Source: Longispora sp047121295 (GTDB lineage Bacteria > Actinomycetota > Actinomycetes > Mycobacteriales > Micromonosporaceae). From it: a stretch of 64,000 bases of DNA. Below, piece by piece: positions 51,678-59,151 of the stretch (positions within the stretch are counted from its first letter, which is position 1; every line of letters begins with the position of its first letter). The position numbers and the translations under genes were made by a program. The notes under the pieces are model-generated. The model was not told the origin of the DNA, did no database searches, and worked only from the letters and a program-made list of their open reading frames with translations. The stretch is from NCBI RefSeq assembly GCF_047121295.1, contig NZ_CP139447.1, positions 3,596,001 to 3,660,000 on the forward strand. Direction: 5' to 3'.

Positions 51678-52876
51678 GCGCCGATTGTCCCTGAGGCCGA
51701 AACCCTTTTTCGGGTTCGCAGCGTGAGCACCCCGTGCGCGGCGAGCCCGGCCAGCAGCCCCCAGAACGCCGACCCGATGCCGAGCACGGTCACCCCGGAC
51801 GCGGTGACCGCGAGCGTGATCAGCGCGGCCTCCCGGGCGGGCACGTCCTCCACGGCCCCGACGAGCCCGGTGAGCACGGCCCCGAGGAGCGCCACCCCGG
51901 CGACGACGGCGATCAGCGCCTTGGGCAGCGCGGCGAACGCCTGCACGAGCCCGGCGGAGAACACCCCGATGAGCAGGTAGAACACGCCGGCGGACATCCC
52001 GGCGGTGTACCGTCTGCGCGGGTCGGGGTGCGCCTCGGGTCCGGTGCAGATCGCGGCGGTGATCGCCGCGAGGTTGACGGCGTGGCTGCCGAACGGGGCG
52101 AGCAGCACCGACACGATTCCCGTCCCGCCGAGCAGCTTGCGGTCGTCGGGCGTGTACCCGGACGCGCGCAGCACCCCGAGCCCGGGCGCGTTCTGCGAGG
52201 CGGACGTGACCAGCAGCATGGGGATCCCGATGCTGATGATCGCCGACAGCGAGAACGCCGGCATCGTGAACTCCGGCCGGGTCACGTGCGCGGTGACCCG
52301 CGACAGCCCGTCGAGCTGCCCCTGGGCGGCGGCGATGGCCACCCCGACGAGGAGCGCGACGAGGACCGCGTACCGGGAAGCGAGCCTTTTGGCCAGCACG
52401 AACACCACGATGACGGCGACGGTGAGCACGGGTGCGCCGGGCACCGCCTGGAACGCGTGCAGCACGAACTGCAACAGGATGCCCGCGAGCAGCGCCGACA
52501 CGATGCCCCGGGGGATCCGCTCGATCAGTCGGCCGAACACGCCGGTCAGCCCGATGACGGTCATCGCCACGGCGCTGAGCAGGAACGCCCCGACCGCCGC
52601 CCGGTACGGATAGTCCCCGAGCGACGTGACCAGCAGTGCCGCGCCGGGCGTCGACCAGGCCGTGATCACCGGCATCCGGGTCCACCAGCTCAGCGCCAGC
52701 GACGTCACCCCGCTGCCGACGGCGATCGCCCACACCCACGAGGCGCGCTGCCCGGCGGTGAGGTGCCCGGCGTCGGCGGCCTGGGTCACGATCGCGAACG
52801 GGCCGGAGAAGCCGACCAGCACCGCGACGAGGGCCGCGACGGCGGCGGAGGGGGAGAAGTCCCGGAAGATCGTCAC
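51674..52876 (-). CDS. BenE-family benzoate/H+ symporter
   Basis: A 400-residue transporter with about 12 helices. The order of segments (AAVAALVAVLVGFSGPFAIV, MPVITAWSTPGAALLVT, NAPGLGVLRASGYTP, HAVNLAAITAAICTG) fits the benzoate:proton symporter family. No benzoate catabolic gene is adjacent, so the substrate is assigned only at family level. GTG 52876 lies seven bases after TAGCTT on the minus strand, suggesting a leaderless start. The C-terminal tail (TRKRVSASGTIGA) is encoded by motif copy D. Confidence 0.85.
   Translation of the reverse strand: MTIFRDFSPSAAVAALVAVLVGFSGPFAIVTQAADAGHLTAGQRASWVWAIAVGSGVTSLALSWWTRMPVITAWSTPGAALLVTSLGDYPYRAAVGAFLLSAVAMTVIGLTGVFGRLIERIPRGIVSALLAGILLQFVLHAFQAVPGAPVLTVAVIVVFVLAKRLASRYAVLVALLVGVAIAAAQGQLDGLSRVTAHVTRPEFTMPAFSLSAIISIGIPMLLVTSASQNAPGLGVLRASGYTPDDRKLLGGTGIVSVLLAPFGSHAVNLAAITAAICTGPEAHPDPRRRYTAGMSAGVFYLLIGVFSAGLVQAFAALPKALIAVVAGVALLGAVLTGLVGAVEDVPAREAALITLAVTASGVTVLGIGSAFWGLLAGLAAHGVLTLRTRKRVSASGTIGA
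51701..51720 (+). repeat. recurrent motif, copy D, inside the BenE coding end
   Basis: AACCCTTTTTCGGGTTCGCA, read on the plus strand, overlaps the last codons of the minus-strand BenE gene. It is one C shorter than the core and has GTTCG instead of GKTACG. Confidence 0.5.
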
Positions 52877-53020
52877 CGTCCGCAAGCTACTGTCCGCCGC
52901 CCACCACGCGCTGTGACCCCGCCCACAACGCCACCCCACCGTGATCCGGCTGCGTCCGGGTGGCCGGGACCACGGACGCGCACGAAGCTCACGGCGGGGG
53001 AGTCGTCGTAGGGTGGGCCG

Positions 53021-53635
53021 GTGTTCACCCACTTTCTGGCCGGCATCGTGCTCGGCCTCGGCCTGATCACGCCGATCGGCGCGCAGAACGTGTTCGTCCT
53101 CGGCCAGGGCGTCAGCGTCGGCCTGCCGCGCGCGCTGTGGGCCGTGGTCGCGGCCGCCGTGTGCGACACGCTGCTGATCCTGCTCGGCGCGGCCGGCGTC
53201 GGCGGGCTGCTCACCGCCGTGCCGGGGCTGCGGGCGACGATGCTCGGCGCCGGCGCGCTGTTCCTGGCGTTCCTCGGCGTGCGCGCGCTGCGCTCCACGG
53301 TCGCCGACCACGAGCCCGACGCCGCCCCGGTCGCGTTCACGGTGCGCGGGGTCCTGGGCCGCACCGTCGCGGTCTCGCTGCTCAACCCGCACGCGATCCT
53401 GGACACCGTCGGCGTGATCGGCGCGGCGATCGTGGCCCAGCCGGCGGCCGGCCGGACGCTGTTCACGGCCGGCGCGGTGACCGCGTCCTGGCTCTGGTTC
53501 GGCGTGCTCGGCATCGGCGCCGCCCTGGCCCGCCGGTTCTTCACCCCGCGCCGCCGGGTCTGGTTCGACCGGTTCTCGGGCACGGTCCTGCTCGTCTTCG
53601 CGGTCCTGCTCGTCGTGGAGCTGTTCCGGGGCTAG
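53021..53635 (+). CDS. ArgO/LysE-type amino-acid exporter
   Basis: A 204-residue LysE superfamily exporter. The N-terminal motif GLGLITPIGAQNVFVLGQG is diagnostic for the LysE/ArgO (arginine/lysine) branch, and VSLLNPHAILDTVG carries the second conserved Asn-Pro. Expected substrates are basic amino acids. GTG 53021 follows TAGGGT (53009-53014) by six bases, so it is probably leaderless; no LysG/ArgP regulator adjoins. The TAG stop is followed three bases later by motif copy E. Confidence 0.9.
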   Translation: MFTHFLAGIVLGLGLITPIGAQNVFVLGQGVSVGLPRALWAVVAAAVCDTLLILLGAAGVGGLLTAVPGLRATMLGAGALFLAFLGVRALRSTVADHEPDAAPVAFTVRGVLGRTVAVSLLNPHAILDTVGVIGAAIVAQPAAGRTLFTAGAVTASWLWFGVLGIGAALARRFFTPRRRVWFDRFSGTVLLVFAVLLVVELFRG

Positions 53636-53638
53636 GAA

Positions 53639-53660
53639 AGACCCTTTTTCCGGTTACGGC
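53639..53660 (+). repeat. recurrent stop-proximal motif, copy E
   Basis: The plus strand reads AGACCCTTTTTCCGGTTACG, three bases after the exporter's stop codon. It is the clearest match to the core CCCTTTTTCCGGKTACG. Confidence 0.65.
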
Positions 53661-53733
53661 GGTCCCCGACCCGGTTCCCGGCGGTCCCCGGCGCACGCGG
53701 CCCGCGTGGCTACCGGCCGGTAGGATCCCGGGC

Positions 53734-54597
53734 ATGACCGAGGTGTGGCGCGCGTTGGGGCTCCCCGGGCTGATCGACGTGCACACCCACTTCCTGCCGC
53801 CGTCCGTGCAGGCCAAGGTCTGGGCGTACTTCGACGACGCCGGCGCGAACTACGGCGTCGACTGGCCGGTGCGCTACCGGGGCACGGTCCCCGAGCGGGT
53901 CGCCCAGCTCCGCGCCCTGGGCGTGCGGGCCTTCACCAGCCTGGTCTACGCGCACAAGCCGGGCATGGCCGTCTGGCTCAACGACTGGGCGGCCGGGTTC
54001 GCGGCGGACACCCCGGACTGCCTGCGCTCGGCGACGTTCTTCCCCGAGCCGGGGGCTCACAACTACGTGCGGGCGGCGGTCGAGGGTGGCGCCCGGGTGT
54101 TCAAGGCGCACGTCCAGGTCGGCGGGTACGACCCCCTCGACCCGCTGCTCGACCCGGTGTGGGGCGTGCTGGCCGACGCCCGGGTCCCCGTGGTGATCCA
54201 CTGTGGCTCGGGCCCGATGCCCGGCCGGCACACGGGCCCCGGCCCGGTCGGCGCGGTCCTCGCCCGGCACCCCTCGCTGCGGCTGGTGATCGCGCACCTG
54301 GGGTTGCCGGAGTACCACGAGCACCTGGACCTGGCCGACCGGTACCCGGGCGTGTACCTGGACACCACGATGGTCGGCACCGACTTCACGGAGAAGCTGG
54401 CCCCGTTGCCGGCGGACGTCGGCCCCCGGCTGGCCGGGCACGCGGACCGGATCCTGCTGGGCTCGGACTTCCCGTCGATCCCGTACCCGTACGGCCACCA
54501 GCTCGACGCGCTCGTCCGGCTCGGGCTGGGCGACGACTGGCTGCGCCGGGTGCTGTGGGCCAACGGGGCGGAACTTTTCGGGATGGGCCCCGCCTAG
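53734..54597 (+). CDS. amidohydrolase family protein
   Basis: A 287-residue TIM-barrel metal hydrolase of the amidohydrolase_2 (ACMSD-like) group. The N-terminal metal motif is LIDVHTHFLPP, then VVIHCGSG, RLVIAHLGLPEYHEH and the late ILLGSDFPSIPYPYGHQLDA. Members decarboxylate or hydrolyse aromatic and lactone substrates; the one here is unknown. ATG 53734 follows TAGGAT (53721-53726) by seven bases, a leaderless pattern. The coding end contains AACTTTTCGGGATGG, which is protein-constrained and not counted as a motif copy. Confidence 0.88.
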   Translation: MTEVWRALGLPGLIDVHTHFLPPSVQAKVWAYFDDAGANYGVDWPVRYRGTVPERVAQLRALGVRAFTSLVYAHKPGMAVWLNDWAAGFAADTPDCLRSATFFPEPGAHNYVRAAVEGGARVFKAHVQVGGYDPLDPLLDPVWGVLADARVPVVIHCGSGPMPGRHTGPGPVGAVLARHPSLRLVIAHLGLPEYHEHLDLADRYPGVYLDTTMVGTDFTEKLAPLPADVGPRLAGHADRILLGSDFPSIPYPYGHQLDALVRLGLGDDWLRRVLWANGAELFGMGPA

Positions 54598-54607
54598 TTC
54601 ACCGTGA

Positions 54608-54790
54608 GTGTGGACGCTCCTGTTCATAAAAGACGCGTTTCGCTCCGCCCCTCGGCGTGCCCCGCTGGGCATGCTCGCGGCCCGCGCCGCGACCGCCGTC
54701 CTGATCCCCGCCACCCCCGCGCGGGCGGCCACCCCGCGCCCGAAGGCGCTCAGCGACAACGTCGCCCTGATGAGCCGCGACCTCGGCTGA
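54608..54790 (+). CDS. candidate small protein (60 aa, or 39 aa from ATG 54671)
   Basis: A frame from GTG 54608 to TGA 54790. The first 20 codons have mixed third positions, but from ATG 54671 almost all third positions are G or C and the peptide reads MLAARAATAVLIPATPARAA and ends ALSDNVALMSRDLG. That suggests a real short gene or a remnant. There is no clear ribosome site. Its stop overlaps a TGATGTCA copy. No family recognised. Confidence 0.35.
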   Translation: MWTLLFIKDAFRSAPRRAPLGMLAARAATAVLIPATPARAATPRPKALSDNVALMSRDLG

Positions 54791-54813
54791 TGTCATTACG
54801 ACACCACTGCCCC

Positions 54814-54862
54814 TTGACTGGCATCGCGTGTGACGTCATGATGGTGTCACGCACGATGTCAG
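54814..54862 (+). promoter_or_regulatory. promoter with overlapping TGACGTCA operator
   Basis: TTGACT (54814-54819), 17 bp, CATGAT (54837-54842) forms a good sigma-70-like promoter. A palindrome TGACGTCA (54831-54838) lies inside the spacer and -10, nested in a GTGAC-N11-GTCAC inverted repeat (54830-54850). Related TGATGTCA (54788) and GATGTCAG (54855) flank it. It probably binds a repressor dimer. Confidence 0.6.
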
Positions 54863-54877
54863 TGAAGGAGTTCCGCC

Positions 54878-55003
54878 ATGAACATCAATTTTCTCCGCCG
54901 CCTCGGTGCCCGTCCGCAGTCCCCGGTCCGCGCGCCGTTCCCGGCCCGTCGGGTCGCGCTGAGTGCCCGCCGGAGCGAGGACTTCCGCCTCGCCGGCCGG
55001 TGA
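54878..55003 (+). CDS. small basic protein (41 aa) under a strong promoter
   Basis: ATG 54878 is preceded by GTGAAGGAG with ideal spacing. The frame encodes MNINFLRRLGARPQSPVRAP, continues FPARRVALSARR and ends SEDFRLAGR, with about ten Arg in 41 residues. Codons after the AT-rich first five are G/C-ending. A promoter with a palindromic operator precedes it, and an 11-bp hairpin terminator overlaps its stop, so it looks like a complete monocistronic unit. No family is recognised; a regulated small basic protein, leader peptide or secreted peptide precursor are all possible. Confidence 0.6.
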   Translation: MNINFLRRLGARPQSPVRAPFPARRVALSARRSEDFRLAGR

Positions 55004-55027
55004 CCCCGGCCCGGCGGGGCCGGGGTC
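55002..55027. terminator. hairpin terminator with GGCG tetraloop
   Basis: A perfect 11-bp stem (GACCCCGGCCC/GGGCCGGGGTC) with a four-base loop. It overlaps the small ORF's stop codon and serves the convergent EamA gene as well. Confidence 0.7.
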
Positions 55028-55036
55028 GCGGTGACG

Positions 55037-55873
55037 TCACCCGGCCGCCGCTGCCGCCACGCCCAGGATCGTCACGCCCACCCCGGCCAGCTGCCACCGC
55101 GACAGCCGCTCGGTGAGCACCTGCCGCGCGATCAGCGCTGTCACCACGGGGGACAGCGACGCCAGTGCGGACACCACCGACAGCATCGCCCCGGGCTGGG
55201 TCGCGGCCAGGGTGTAGGTCAGGTTGGCGCTGATCTCGGTACCGGCGATCAGGGCGATCCGCCCGAGTGACCCGGGTCCGACGGTCACCTGGTGCCGCGA
55301 GGCGAGCACGATCGCCGCGATCAGCGCCGTCATCGTGATCCGCTGCACGATCAGGGTCGTCGTCGCGTCCTGCTGGGCGCCGAGCGGGACGGCCGTGTAG
55401 ACCACCCCCACGCACGCCGCCGACGCCAGTGCCATGATCATTGCTGGTCGCGGGGTCCGGCCGTGCGCGCCGGGCGCGCGGGCCACCAGGGCCACCCCGG
55501 CCAGCGCCGCCCCGACGCCGAGCAGCTGCACCGGCTGCGGGCGTTCGCCGGTGGCGATCCCGACCAGCACCGGCAGCACGGCCGCCGACGCGCCGATCGG
55601 GGCCACGACGCCCATCGCCGCGCCGGCCAGGGCTCGGTACATCGTGATCATCGCCGCCACGGCCGCCACCCCGGCCACGACGCCCCAGGCCGCCGCGCCC
55701 AGGTGCGGGGTCAGCCCCCGGGCCACCACGATCACGCAGGTGCCCACCAGGATCAGCGGCTGGGCGATGAACAGGACGGTCAGTGCCGGCATCTGCCGGC
55801 TGATGCTGCCGCCGAGGAAGTAGGACGACCCCCACAGGCCGCTGGCTGTCAGCGCGAGTACCGCCGCGAACAC
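55037..55873 (-). CDS. EamA-family (DMT) transporter
   Basis: A 278-residue DMT exporter with ten helices in two EamA halves (ALTASGLWGSSYFLGGSISR at the start; LASLSPVVTALIARQVLTER in half 2). Members export amino acids and other metabolites. It is divergent from an XRE-cupin regulator, and its GTG 55873 follows a GGAGGTAGAGG site. XRE-cupin regulators frequently control neighbouring EamA exporters. Confidence 0.88.
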   Translation of the reverse strand: MFAAVLALTASGLWGSSYFLGGSISRQMPALTVLFIAQPLILVGTCVIVVARGLTPHLGAAAWGVVAGVAAVAAMITMYRALAGAAMGVVAPIGASAAVLPVLVGIATGERPQPVQLLGVGAALAGVALVARAPGAHGRTPRPAMIMALASAACVGVVYTAVPLGAQQDATTTLIVQRITMTALIAAIVLASRHQVTVGPGSLGRIALIAGTEISANLTYTLAATQPGAMLSVVSALASLSPVVTALIARQVLTERLSRWQLAGVGVTILGVAAAAAG

Positions 55874-55942
55874 CCTCTACCTCCGTACACTTTGTTGGAC
55901 TGCGAGCACAGTACAGTGCGCAGCCCACTGGAGTGAACTAGA

Positions 55943-55960
55943 GGTGCATCACAGTGCACC
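55943..55960. promoter_or_regulatory. candidate operator of the XRE-cupin regulator
   Basis: A perfect palindrome GGTGCA-N6-TGCACC lies in the divergent region, 12 bp before GTG 55973. A second CAGTACAGTGC cluster lies near 55908. An autoregulatory site is likely. Confidence 0.5.
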
Positions 55961-55972
55961 ATGGAGGTCGAT

Positions 55973-56548
55973 GTGACGGAGCACGACGTGGTGGCCCAGG
56001 CGATCGCCGCGCACCTCAAGGAGCTCCGCGCCCTGCGCGGCTGGAGCTTCGACGAGCTCGCCCAGCGCTCCGGTGTCAGCCGGGGGATGCTGATCCAGAT
56101 CGAGGGCGCGCGCACCAACCCGAGCGTCGGCACCCTGGTCCGGGTGTCCCAGGCCCTCGGCGTCACCCTGGCCCAGCTGGTCGTCACCGACGTGTCCCCG
56201 GTGCTGCGCACCGTCCGCGCCGCCGAGACCGTCCGGCTCTGGCAGGGCGGGGCCGGCGGCTGGGCGCAGCTCGTGATCGGCTCCGACCCGCCCAACGCCG
56301 TGGAACTGTGGAACTGGGAGATGCGCCCCGGCGAGCACTACCAGGGCGAGGCGCTGCCCGGCACCCGGGAACTGCTCACGGTCACCGACGGGGAGCTGGT
56401 CCTGGTCGTCGGCGGCGACGAGCAGACCCTGTCGACCGGCGACGCCGTGGCCTTCCGGTCCGACCGGCCGCACGGCTACCGGGTCGACACGCCCGCGCCG
56501 GTCCGGTTCACGTGCGCGGTGCTCCGACCGGCCCAGGATCCGTCATGA
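55973..56548 (+). CDS. XRE-family regulator with C-terminal cupin
   Basis: A 191-residue regulator. The helix-turn-helix lies at about residues 10-65 (LKELRALRGWSFDELAQRSG, SRGMLIQIEGARTNPSVGTL), and a cupin sensor domain follows (GEHYQGEALPGTRELLTVTD, DAVAFRSDRPHGY). GTG 55973 is preferred over ATG 55961 because GGAGG (55963-55967) is correctly spaced for it and the palindrome upstream then lies in the promoter. It is divergent from and likely controls the EamA exporter; the cupin would sense its substrate. Confidence 0.88.
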   Translation: MTEHDVVAQAIAAHLKELRALRGWSFDELAQRSGVSRGMLIQIEGARTNPSVGTLVRVSQALGVTLAQLVVTDVSPVLRTVRAAETVRLWQGGAGGWAQLVIGSDPPNAVELWNWEMRPGEHYQGEALPGTRELLTVTDGELVLVVGGDEQTLSTGDAVAFRSDRPHGYRVDTPAPVRFTCAVLRPAQDPS

Positions 56549-56658
56549 TCTTCACAGGTCAGCCGATCGGCACGATCTCCTGGCCGACACCATGATCCGG
56601 GTACCCGCACCGGGGCGCATGATGAGAGTTCACAACCGCAGCTGAACCGGGGGTGACA

Positions 56659-58170
56659 GTGACCATCCAGCACGACCGCCCCGACACGGCCGTCGTCCGC
56701 GACGCGGCCGGGCTGTCCGAGCTGATCCGCGCCGGGCGCAGCAGTGACGCCGTCGCGCGCGCCGACGAGATCCTGCCGCACCTCGCCGACCCGGTGGAGA
56801 CCGTCCGGGTGCTGCTCACCAAGCTCGCCGCGCTGCTCAACCTGGGCCGGATGACGGAGTGCCCGCGCGCCATCGACCAGGCCGACGCCGCCCTGCGCGC
56901 CCTCCCGGCGGGGCACCCCGAGCCGGCCATGGTCGGCGAGTTCCACGCCCTGGCCGCCAGCGTCGCCCACCACCAGGGCTCCCTCGAACGCTGCGTCACC
57001 CACCTGGTCCGGGGCGCCCGGGCCCTGGAGGAGGCCGGTCCCGCCGAGCCGGGTGCGGCGCGGGCGTGGCTGGACCTGGCGGTCACCTACTCCTGGGTGG
57101 GGTTCCACCGGCACGCCGTCGCCGCCCAGCAACGGGCCATGGAGATCTCCCGCGCCGCCGGCATGGACCCAGTGTTCGTCACCCACCCCGAGATCCGGGT
57201 CCGGCACGCCCTCGCCCTCGACCACCAGGGCGACACCGAGGCGTGCCTGCGGGCCCTCGGCGAGATCACCCGCACCCTCGGCCCCGACGACGTCACCGGC
57301 TTCGAGCTGCCCTACCTCGGCTACGCCCTGGCCCGGTACGCGGCCCTGGGCGGCCGGGGCGGCATCGACGCCCGCCCGCTGCTGCGGACCGACCTGGAGC
57401 CCTACCAGGAGAACGGCGAGCTCCGCCGGCTCGGCGAGGCGTGCCTGGCCATCGCCGAGCACCGGCCGACCGTCGCCCTCGCGCTGCTCGACGGGGCCTC
57501 GGCCGTCGCGTCCCGGCTGGGGGCCGCCGAGGTGCCCCGGCTGCGCGCCCTGGCGCACACCGCGCTCGGCGACCACGTGGCCGCGCACGCCGACGACCGG
57601 GTGGTCGCCGGGATGCTGGCCCGGACCACGACCCGGCTGTACGACCTGTTCGTCGACGGGGTCACCGCCCGGCTCGACCACGACGAGCTGCGCCGCTCCG
57701 TCACCCGGTACGCCGACGAGGCGCACACCGACTCCCTGACCGGCCTGCCGAACCGCCGGCACCTGGAGCGCTACGTCGCCGAACTCGCCCGGCACGGCAC
57801 CTACGGCACGATCGGCGTCGCGGACCTCGACGGCTTCAAGTCCGTCAACACCGTGCACGGGCACCTGTCCGGCGACCAGGTCCTGCAGCACGTGGCCGCG
57901 ATCCTGACCAGGGCGCTGCGCGGCGGGGACTTCCTCGCCCGGTTCGGCGGCGACGAGTTCGTGGTGGTGCTGCCCGGCACGCCGCTCGCCGAGGCCCAGG
58001 AGGTCGGCAGCCGGCTGGCCGCCGCCGTCGCCGGCTACGACTGGAACACCCTGGTCCCGGGCACGCCGGTGACGCTGACCATGGGGCTCGCGGAGCTGAA
58101 CAGCCGCACGAGCCTGACGGCGGCGTTCCGGGCCGCCGACCTGGTGATGCTCCAGGCGAAGGCGGGCTGA
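56659..58170 (+). CDS. diguanylate cyclase with TPR-like N-domain
   Basis: A 503-residue cytoplasmic protein. Residues about 15-330 are Ala/Leu-rich helical repeats resembling TPRs (for example LHPAVGEFHALAASVAHHQG-type helices). The C-terminal 165 residues are a GGDEF domain with an intact active site (ARFGGDEFVVVLPGT) and the lead-in DSLTGLPNRRHLE. It should make cyclic di-GMP, which controls development in actinomycetes. GTG 56659 is preferred over GTG 56653 because the GGGG site is correctly spaced for it. No RxxD inhibitory site is evident. Confidence 0.9.
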   Translation: MTIQHDRPDTAVVRDAAGLSELIRAGRSSDAVARADEILPHLADPVETVRVLLTKLAALLNLGRMTECPRAIDQADAALRALPAGHPEPAMVGEFHALAASVAHHQGSLERCVTHLVRGARALEEAGPAEPGAARAWLDLAVTYSWVGFHRHAVAAQQRAMEISRAAGMDPVFVTHPEIRVRHALALDHQGDTEACLRALGEITRTLGPDDVTGFELPYLGYALARYAALGGRGGIDARPLLRTDLEPYQENGELRRLGEACLAIAEHRPTVALALLDGASAVASRLGAAEVPRLRALAHTALGDHVAAHADDRVVAGMLARTTTRLYDLFVDGVTARLDHDELRRSVTRYADEAHTDSLTGLPNRRHLERYVAELARHGTYGTIGVADLDGFKSVNTVHGHLSGDQVLQHVAAILTRALRGGDFLARFGGDEFVVVLPGTPLAEAQEVGSRLAAAVAGYDWNTLVPGTPVTLTMGLAELNSRTSLTAAFRAADLVMLQAKAG

Positions 58171-58215
58171 CCCCCACCGGGCGGCCCGGCGACGTCGTGA
58201 GCACCGGTGCGGTCC

Positions 58216-58255
58216 GCCTGACCCGTCGTCGGGTCCGGGGCCGGACGGGTCAGGC
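58216..58255. terminator. bidirectional hairpin terminator
   Basis: A perfect 12-bp stem (GCCTGACCCGTC with its complement) and 16-nt loop between convergent genes. Its right arm contains the stop codon of the DUF2199-like gene. Confidence 0.65.
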
Positions 58256-59083
58256 TCCGGTCGACCTCGCCGTGACCGAGCGCCACACCTCCAGCGCCCA
58301 CGCCAGGTCGTCCGGGTCGGAGTACAGGCAGATCACGTGCGCCGCCGTGCCCCGGCGCACCACGTGCCCGTAGAACTCGCGGCCGTCGGCGGTCTGAAGC
58401 CACAGCGCGTGCCGCAGCCCGCCGTCCCCGCCCTCCAGTAGCTTGCCCTCCGGCTCGGCCGGCGCACCCCGCAACAACGTCTCCAGGGTGTACTCCGGCT
58501 CCCAGTCCTCCGGCGTCGTCAGCACGTCCACGATCACGGTGCGGCCGGGCCCCACGAACCGCAGCCCCTCGGCCGTCTGCACCGGGGCCAGGCCGGCGGT
58601 GCGCTCGAACTCCCACCGGTCGGTGACCGGCTGGCGCACCGGTACCGGCACGGCGCAGCCCATCCGGCTCAGGGTGTCGTCGGCGTCCCACTCCAGCCCC
58701 AGCACCTCCAGCAGCGTCGGGTGGCCGCTCTCCACGAGCGTCGGCAGGTGCGCCGGGTCGAGGACGGCGGCCGTGGCCGGGGCGCCGAGCATGTCCGGTC
58801 CCCAGGGCAGGATCGTGTTGGCCAGCGTCCCGTCGAGGACCAGCTCCCCGTAGCCGGGCTTCGCCCAGACCAGGAACGCCCGGTGCAGGTCCTCCTCCGA
58901 CACCCGCAGCCAGGTACTGAACGTGATCGTCGACCCGCCGCGCAACCGCACCGGCAGCAGCACCCGGACGAACGCCCCGCCGCCCTCGGCGCGCATCAGC
59001 AGGTCGTTGCCCCACTCGCGGGCCGTCACCCCGTCGGGCAGTTCCACGCGCAGGTCGAGGTCGTACGGCTCCTGATCAGACAC
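58250..59083 (-). CDS. DUF2199-like protein
   Basis: A 277-residue protein. The region FVRVLLPVRLRGGSTITFST through LVLDGTLANTILPWG to LVESGHPTLLEVLG resembles DUF2199, an uncharacterised bacterial family, but the usual CxxC zinc motif at the start is missing and a longer C-terminal extension follows. GTG 59083 begins at a natural N-terminus; upstream in-frame codons reach into the divergent gene's promoter. Function unknown. Confidence 0.6.
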   Translation of the reverse strand: MSDQEPYDLDLRVELPDGVTAREWGNDLLMRAEGGGAFVRVLLPVRLRGGSTITFSTWLRVSEEDLHRAFLVWAKPGYGELVLDGTLANTILPWGPDMLGAPATAAVLDPAHLPTLVESGHPTLLEVLGLEWDADDTLSRMGCAVPVPVRQPVTDRWEFERTAGLAPVQTAEGLRFVGPGRTVIVDVLTTPEDWEPEYTLETLLRGAPAEPEGKLLEGGDGGLRHALWLQTADGREFYGHVVRRGTAAHVICLYSDPDDLAWALEVWRSVTARSTGA

Positions 59084-59151
59084 CCGGGCACTGTATCGGC
59101 CGGTGAGCAACACCACTGTCGCGGCCACGGTGGACGCACTACCGTGGCGGC

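Noticed and set aside
54560..54590. AACTTTTCGGGATGG at the amidohydrolase end as another motif copy
   Set aside because: It encodes the conserved AELFGMGPA end and lacks the KTACG part.
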